NCBI GenBank assembly: GCA_039090855.1
Contig: CM077006.1
Span: forward strand, 45,269,336 to 45,333,335
Direction of reading: 5' to 3'
DNA: 64,000 bases
Source of the DNA: Macrothele yani
Taxonomy: Eukaryota > Arthropoda > Arachnida > Araneae > Macrothelidae
The notes below the pieces were generated by a model, which saw only the letters and a list, made by a program, of their open reading frames with translations, ran no database searches and was not told where the DNA came from. Within the stretch, counting starts at the first letter, position 1; each line of letters starts with the position of its first letter. Below are positions 58,402-64,000 of this stretch, one piece after another. The position numbers and the translations under genes were made by a program.

Positions 58402-61400
58402 ATTATATTCATTTTATCTATTATTAGGCTGTGAAACCTTTTTTTATTATTATCGACGGTTAGTGTGCTTGGCAGGAAGTGTTGCTGCCCCCAGTCCTAA
58501 AGGTAAATTTCTCTCGGCATTTTCTTTTTTTGTATTATGTTGTGGGTTCTTTAAAATTATAAAACGAGTTGATTTTAAAATTGGGGGCTGTCGAAAAAAA
58601 TATATTGCAAGTCAAAAAAAAAAAAAAGAGAGGGGAGTTGAAGATGCTTTCATTTATGTTTTTTTTGTGTGTTGTCATGTCTGGTAGTTTAGCAACTTCC
58701 CAGGCCAGTAAATTTTAATGTATCGGAAAAATTTGGTTTATTGTTTGAGCACAGTAAATTTTGGTGCATCGATAATAGTTTAGTTGGGCATGTGATAATT
58801 GAAAAGCAGTGTTATTGTGATGTCGTGGTTGATAAAATAATTGTAAACATTTTTTCTCTAGCCTTTTTACAGCGTTGAGTTATTTTTTTTTGAGTGAAGA
58901 TAAATTATGGGATGATTTATATTGGAATTTTGGGAACATATTATAGTGTGATGAAATTGGAAACCTAAAGTGCTGTTTACATTCTTGGAGTGTTGAGTGT
59001 CGAAATTGAGATGGTAGGAGTGTTAATTGAGGACCAGTATTTTACATGCTCCAGATGAGTGTTAATCTCCCATTGGAAAGGGGTGATCTTAGGGCAAGCA
59101 GGGAACTTGTTCTAGGGCAGAGGGCTCTGAGTAGGGAATTTTCACCAGGATGCGATATGTGCAGAATAGAAGTTAAAGTATTTTTTTGTTCTCAAGTTTA
59201 GTATTTCACAAAAAGAATGAACATCATGGGTTGAGAAGACACACTTTTGCTCACCAGTTCCAGTATTAATTGTTCTTTTCTTTGGCCTAAATTTCCTTGT
59301 TTTTACTATAAGGTTAAAAGTCTAAATGTAATTTTAATTTTCAATAAGGTGAAAATATTTAGTGGGTTATGTAAATGGTCAGTGTTATTGTCTGAAGTGG
59401 ACCTGCGCATTGCCATGGTGCAGAAGAGTTTCCTTGCTAGTGATTTTTCCTGGGATATATGTGGAGAGAGATAAGTGAATTTTCCTGGAATATAGGTGGA
59501 TATAGTGATTTAGGATTTCTTGGGATATAGAGAGATAAAGTGAATTTTCCTGGGATATATGTGGATACTGTGATTTAGGATTTCTTGGGATATAGAGAGA
59601 TAAAGTGAATTTTCCTGGGATATATGTGGATACTGTGATTTAGGATTTCTTGGGATATATATAGAGAGAGATAAGTGAATTTTCCTGGGATATATGTGGA
59701 TACTGTGATTTAGGATTTCTTGGGATATAGAGAGATAAGTGAATTTTCCTGGGATATATGTGGATATTGTGATTTAGAATTTCTTGGGATATATACAGAG
59801 ATAAGTGAATTGTTCCTGAGATATAGTTGTGTTAGTTCTGGGCCAGATGTGCCTGGAGTATTTAGGGTTGAAGTACGACAGGCTCTTGCAGGCGTGGTTG
59901 ATCTAGGTGGGATCATGCATTGGTTCGAAAAGGGGGAGATCCTTGAAGACGTGGTTTTTGGGGGAAAACTTGTCTTCAAACCCCCCAGTAGTTTCGCTGC
60001 TCACGGAGATATGTACTGCCAGCGAGGGTCGGTCGAGCGTTGCTTCAAGAAATGTGGTGAGATCATGTTAGAGGAAATTCTGTGCCTGATGATGATGTGT
60101 CACACTTGAGGATTTTTTCCTTTCCCTTTGCATAGGCTGAAAGTGGATTCACGACCCAATTTCACGCCTTCAGCCTGACTTGGTATTTTCTTCCTGTGTT
60201 GGTTCTCAAAACCCAGGGTAGTGTCTGAACTGAGAGTATTTGCCTCACCGCTACCTCAGTAATTCACTGCAGGTGTTAAATTCAAGTTTGTTTGGTGGTT
60301 TAAAGTATCTAAATTTATTTGTTTATGATTTGCTGTAGTGCTAGGGATGAAAATTCTAAATTCTGGTTGTTGGTGTTAGTGAACTTGATATTTAGTTTGG
60401 AAATTTAGTTAATTGGTATTTTGAGCTTTTGTTTACAGTATAGAGTTATTAAGTATCCTGAGCTATTATGTGAAGTGCAGAGTGAGGTGATGTTTATGAG
60501 CAAGCTAGTGCAAGAAGATTGTTTGAATTTCTGAATTATGTTGATGTTATGAATAGTGATAATTTTTAAGATTAGTTAGTGAGGTTTCTTTATAAGTGAA
60601 GTAGGTTCATTCAGGATAGTTCTATGGGTTATGTAATGTTAATTAATGCTTGTGCTCAGTGTAAATTCTGTTTTGAGGATAATTTACTTGGTTTGTTTAC
60701 TTGCTGATAGTAGATTTGTTAAAGTATAACTTGTGGCTCTTAAAATAACTGTAAATTTAATTGAAGTCTTTGAATCTGGTCTGGGGGATTGCGGAGTTTG
60801 CTAAGATTGTTTAGGTGCCGTAAATTTAAATCAATAAGTGTAAAATTGTAAATTGGTCATTGAGCTAACTGGGTGAGAGAGAAGAGAGTACGTTTCAAAA
60901 GAACAGAATTTGTCCACCTTGTGGAATTAAAAATAATCCAGTATTTTTTTTTTTTTGTAAGCTATGTGAATCATGGTATAATTGTGGATGCATGCCTAGT
61001 GTTCAAACCAACTGTGTTGACATATGTAAAGTTGTGTTGTTCATAAGGCCAGTGGCCAAAGAGAAATAGAAAGTAAATTGAGATTCTGTTTATACTGCTG
61101 TGTTTAAGCAAACAAGAAAAAAGGAAATACCATCTGTTTGTCCTCTAAATTAACTCATTAAGTTTTTAAAGAAAAATAATAAATACAGGCAGTAGCCTTT
61201 CAAAAAAAGTTCAAAATGAGTGCAGTGTGGAAAGTTTTTGTGTGCTGTTGTCTTCCATGACTTGGTCCCATGTACTCCCCCTTAGCTTGACTAAGGCTAT
61301 CGATCCGAATACTGGTAGTATAAGGTATTTCATAGCTGCAATTTTTGTCCTATCCTTTTAAATTGACTTTCACCGCCTCCACAAGTTGTTGTTGAACGAG

Positions 61401-61777
61401 TACATTTTATCCTATGACTTATAGTGATACATTTTCATACACAGGCAACAATATTCACTTATTTTTGCACTTTCAGGTGACTCAACTCTGCGTGAACACA
61501 AACAACGCAAACTTTACAATAACTTCTTGTGGAATGTAAATTTTCAGATGCATTTTTGTTTAGGATGTTCATGGCCTTTTCTAGTACGTAGAAAATATTT
61601 TTGTTTCGAAATGCATCCACCCATCTCCCAAATTTAAATTTTCTATAATTTCCATATTTTGAATTTCAATACCAGCATAAATATAACGCCTTTGATAAAT
61701 AACAATCAATTCAATATAATCAATATAGTCTCAAATCAAATTAAAATTCAATTTTTTTTTTTTTTGCCACCAAAACA
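57102..61777 (+). repeat. 3' LTR, 4676 bp
   Basis: Differs from the 5' LTR mainly in homopolymer lengths. Substitutions seen: C51447/T57388, A53954/T59904 and A54346/G60298. It ends ...ACA followed by the CTTC target duplication. Confidence 0.9.
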
Positions 61778-61781
61778 CTTC

Positions 61782-63097
61782 AACAGCTAAGCAATTTATC
61801 TGGTGTCTGACTCACTGCATGTCCAGTTTGAAAGACAGCGTCCCATGGTTGCACAAGGGAGATAATGAGGTATCCCTTCATGTTTGGAAGCAAGAATTTC
61901 CATGGTCTCAATTTGAAATGGTATTAGGTTTTGCACTTATCATATTAGCTGCGCATATTTCCGTATAAATCCTAATGTAAGTGAAAAAATGTTTCATAAT
62001 TTTTTTATTTTATTTTTGGAAGTACTTCTGAAGGATGTTACATGAATTCTCCCATTGCAGTTGTCAGCCATTTTACTTTGAGACCACTGCTCTCCATGTG
62101 CCACTATGCAATATAAACAGTTAAATGCAAAACGATCAGATTTTTTAAAAATATATACACATATTTCAATGAATGAAAGTAAAATATGTAAGATAAAATG
62201 TGAAAAATCTCTGTAATCGTAATTTTTTTTTTTTTTTGTGGTGTGAAATCAATACCTTCTATTGCATTGCATGCATGCCATTGGCTGATCGAAAGAGTGC
62301 CATTTCTCCACAATGTCTTGAAAACAGAATAATCATACCTATCAGCTACATCCTCAGCTGCCCCCCTCAAAGTTAGGGGACAGGACTGAGGTTATAACTG
62401 ATAGAAAGTCAGAAAACTATTATGGAGAGTCACAGTCTAAAATGTAAACAAATCCACCGGCAAATTCCATGGGAAAATTTGCATAACACTCAAGAAGTCC
62501 AACCCTAGTCTTTATTGACACACATATAAGCCAACTCCCATAACTTTGAAAGCAGGACTTCTTCCAAAATTTTTAACTTGTACATGAGTATGTATGATAT
62601 ATATCTGTGTGTGTGTGTTTAAGTATTTAATATATTGAGCTGTCTATCATTGGTAAATATTTGATGTTACTTAGATAGCTGGTATGTAGTTAATTCTAAA
62701 AGAAAAGGGGGGTTAGTATATATTTTCTTTTGTTAAAGGCCTAAAAGATTTTAATTTAATTCAATTCTTGCTGTAATTTTCTAGGAATGTAACTTCTAAA
62801 AATTTTATCACTCATCTTCAAATATACAGAGAAGTGCATTGCTTTTGCATGCTTCTTTTTTCTTATTGTTGCATTAAGTTATTTTCAAGTATTTAATCAA
62901 GTTCTTCACACACTTTAGTCTAATATAGATTCACAGACAGCTTCTAGGCATTATGCAAGAATTCCTTTGTAAGATATATCATAGCTATAAACTGTGTAAT
63001 ATTTCTTCACAAAAGAATCCTGTTTATAGTTAGTTGATGATTTGTTATTTTTCTATAGTGCAGAAGTAAGGTGTGAGTAATTAATATATTTGTGTAG
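61782..63097. other. Remaining intron 8 sequence
   Basis: The part up to about 62600 appears to belong to the older host element. 62605-63097 is AT-rich intron with nothing recognised before the exon 9 acceptor. Confidence 0.4.
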
Positions 63098-63242
63098 GGT
63101 AATTTGACTGAACTGAGAACTTTTTGGATCACCACCTATAGCTGTTCGAAATGTCACAGCAGCTGTTATGATTCTTCTTGCTACTGATGGTAAAATTCCA
63201 AAAGATCTCTCATGGAGAGCTGCAAAGCTCACAATGAACAAG
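63098..63242 (+). CDS. Dynein heavy chain, exon 9 in window, with an apparent +1 frameshift
   Basis: Acceptor GTGTAG ends at 63097; donor AAG|GTAAGT follows 63242. The first nine codons read G-N-L-T-E-L-R-T-F in phase 0, continuing exon 8. One extra T in the run 63121-63125 shifts the frame. From 63126 the expected [17 protein letters not shown] and [12 protein letters not shown] resume. 145 bp is one more than a multiple of three, while both ends expect phase 0. No alternative acceptor restores the frame. Confidence 0.9.
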
Positions 63243-63312
63243 GTAAGTTTTTGATCATTTGTTTTTTAATGACAGTGTAGTACAATAAGTTAGTATAAAA
63301 ATATCCATAATA

Positions 63313-64000
63313 CAGGGTGTCCGAGAATTATTGGACACATTACAAAATTATGTGCAAAAAAAAACTATGAACATTGTCTGTTTTTCTATGTCACGTATTA
63401 TTAACATGGTTTCTATATTTCTGTTTTGCAGAATTGTTATTCCCAGAATCCAATAGATGGCGCTAGGTGTGGCCTTATGAGGAATGTATGAGAAATGCGC
63501 AATCAGTAGTCATGTCATCCGTACAGCAGAAGGCGATGCACGTGTTATTGCTTGCGGAATCAAAGTCTGTCATTAAAGTTAAAAGATGGTACTGTTTGGA
63601 GTATGATTGTAATCCTCTGTCAAAGAATTCAATTCAGCAGTGGATGAAACAGTTTAAAAAAACTGGCAATGTGGAACATCATAGAGGAGCCGGTAGGCCT
63701 AGCGTCAGCGGTGAGACAGTTGACCAAGTTAATGAAAGTTTTCTACGAAACCCCAGAAAATCTGTTCGTAAAGCAAGCAGAGAACTGTGCATTCTGAAAT
63801 CGACAGTTCACGATATCTTGCACAAGAAATTAAAGTTTCATGCTTATAAAATTCAAATAGTGCAAAAGATGCATGTAAATGATCACACTCTGCGATACGA
63901 TTTCGCTGTGGATATGCTGAATGGAGTGGAAAACGACAAAAACTTTCTCAGTACTGTAATTTTTAGTGATGAATCCACATTTCATGTATCAGGTATTGTG
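63313..64000 (+). mobile_element. Tc1/mariner-superfamily element, 5' part, runs off the window
   Basis: TA (63311-63312) precedes CAGGGTGTCCGAGAATTATT, a terminus typical of a transposon group whose transposase has a DUF4817-like helix-turn-helix. The right end is outside the window. Confidence 0.8.
63512..64000 (+). CDS. Transposase, DUF4817-type helix-turn-helix plus DDE start, open to window end
   Basis: From ATG 63512 (M-S-S-V-Q-Q-K-A), 163 codons are open to the edge; an in-frame ATG at 63488 is an alternative start. N-terminal helix-turn-helix: N-S-I-Q-Q-W-M-K-Q-F-K-K-T-G-N-V, G-R-P-S-V-S. A second one: P-R-K-S-V-R-K-A-S-R-E-L, L-K-S-T-V-H-D-I-L. The first catalytic Asp is in I-F-S-D-E-S-T-F-H near 63963. 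Unlike all other transposases here, no break is seen. The fragment at 18335-18862 covers the complementary C-terminal part of a relative. Confidence 0.82.
   Translation, partial: MSSVQQKAMHVLLLAESKSVIKVKRWYCLEYDCNPLSKNSIQQWMKQFKKTGNVEHHRGAGRPSVSGETVDQVNESFLRNPRKSVRKASRELCILKSTVHDILHKKLKFHAYKIQIVQKMHVNDHTLRYDFAVDMLNGVENDKNFLSTVIFSDESTFHVSGIV

Larger units (their letters stand above)
51158..61777 (+). mobile_element. Non-coding LTR retrotransposon with giant LTRs
   Basis: Two LTRs of 4670 and 4676 bp flank only 1274 bp. LTRs start TG (TGTCATGG) and end CA (CCAAAACA). CTTC is duplicated at 51154-51157 and 61778-61781. A primer-binding site and a polypurine tract are in the expected places. No gag or pol coding was recognised anywhere, so it must use proteins of another element, as LARD-type elements do. 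By eye I saw only three substitutions between the LTRs, so insertion is recent. Confidence 0.88.
48898..62600. mobile_element. Possible old host element of unknown class, interrupted by two large insertions
   Basis: The left end (CCGTATATACTCATGTATAG) and the right end read on the minus strand (CATACATACTCATGTACAAG) are similar inverted termini. Both sides contain CATATAAGCC-type motifs. Interior pieces at 49060-49188, 50956-51157 and 61782-62500 should join once the hAT-type element and the LTR element are removed. I could not identify its coding content. Confidence 0.35.

Overview
This window is AT-rich, intron-dense animal DNA, most likely from an arthropod. That guess rests on the mix of mariner, Tc1, hAT, Penelope-like, RTE and I-like elements and tRNA-derived SINEs, and I hold it loosely. 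Only one host gene is recognisable. It is an axonemal dynein heavy chain on the + strand, closest to the outer-arm beta type (DNAH9/11/17 group). Nine exons (572-817, 10651-10808, 17166-17368, 25905-26067, 33296-33562, 40248-40409, 42724-42957, 47325-47585, 63098-63242) encode about 610 consecutive residues, from the end of AAA3 through AAA4 and the first stalk helix to the region before AAA5. Seven of the eight junctions have canonical GT..AG borders, and their phases match. The exception is exon 1 to exon 2, which is one base short. Exon 9 has one extra T in a T run. Both lie in homopolymers, so base-calling error is as likely as gene decay.

The introns (2.3 to 15.5 kb) are packed with transposable elements. 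Intron 1 (818-10650) holds a Penelope GIY-YIG fragment, tRNA-derived SINEs, an I-like LINE with endonuclease, RT, RNase H and a CCHC tail, and a 74-bp tandem repeat. Intron 2 has a LINE tail, a Penelope-like element with a hammerhead-like ribozyme and 13-bp target duplications, a Tc1 copy and a large inverted repeat. Intron 3 has a 43-bp minisatellite, a second Penelope 3' end with a hammerhead-like motif, an RTE tail, a mariner and a hAT. Intron 4 has a mariner whose transposase frame contains nineteen 28-bp repeats, plus a LINE split by a Tc1. Introns 5 to 7 hold another mariner, RTE and LINE tails, a decayed tandem copy of exon 7, a hAT and a Tc1.

Intron 8 (47586-63097) is the most layered. 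An old element of unknown class (about 48898-62600) contains a hAT-type element that itself contains a Tc1. It also contains a young non-coding LTR retrotransposon with two LTRs of about 4.67 kb around only 1.27 kb of internal DNA, a tRNA-His primer site and a CTTC target duplication. The window ends inside an open transposase frame.

The host exons work together as one motor protein. The other coding segments are self-replicating elements, nearly all broken by stops, frameshifts or lost catalytic residues. The open frame at 63512-64000 is the only one that looks intact as far as it is visible.
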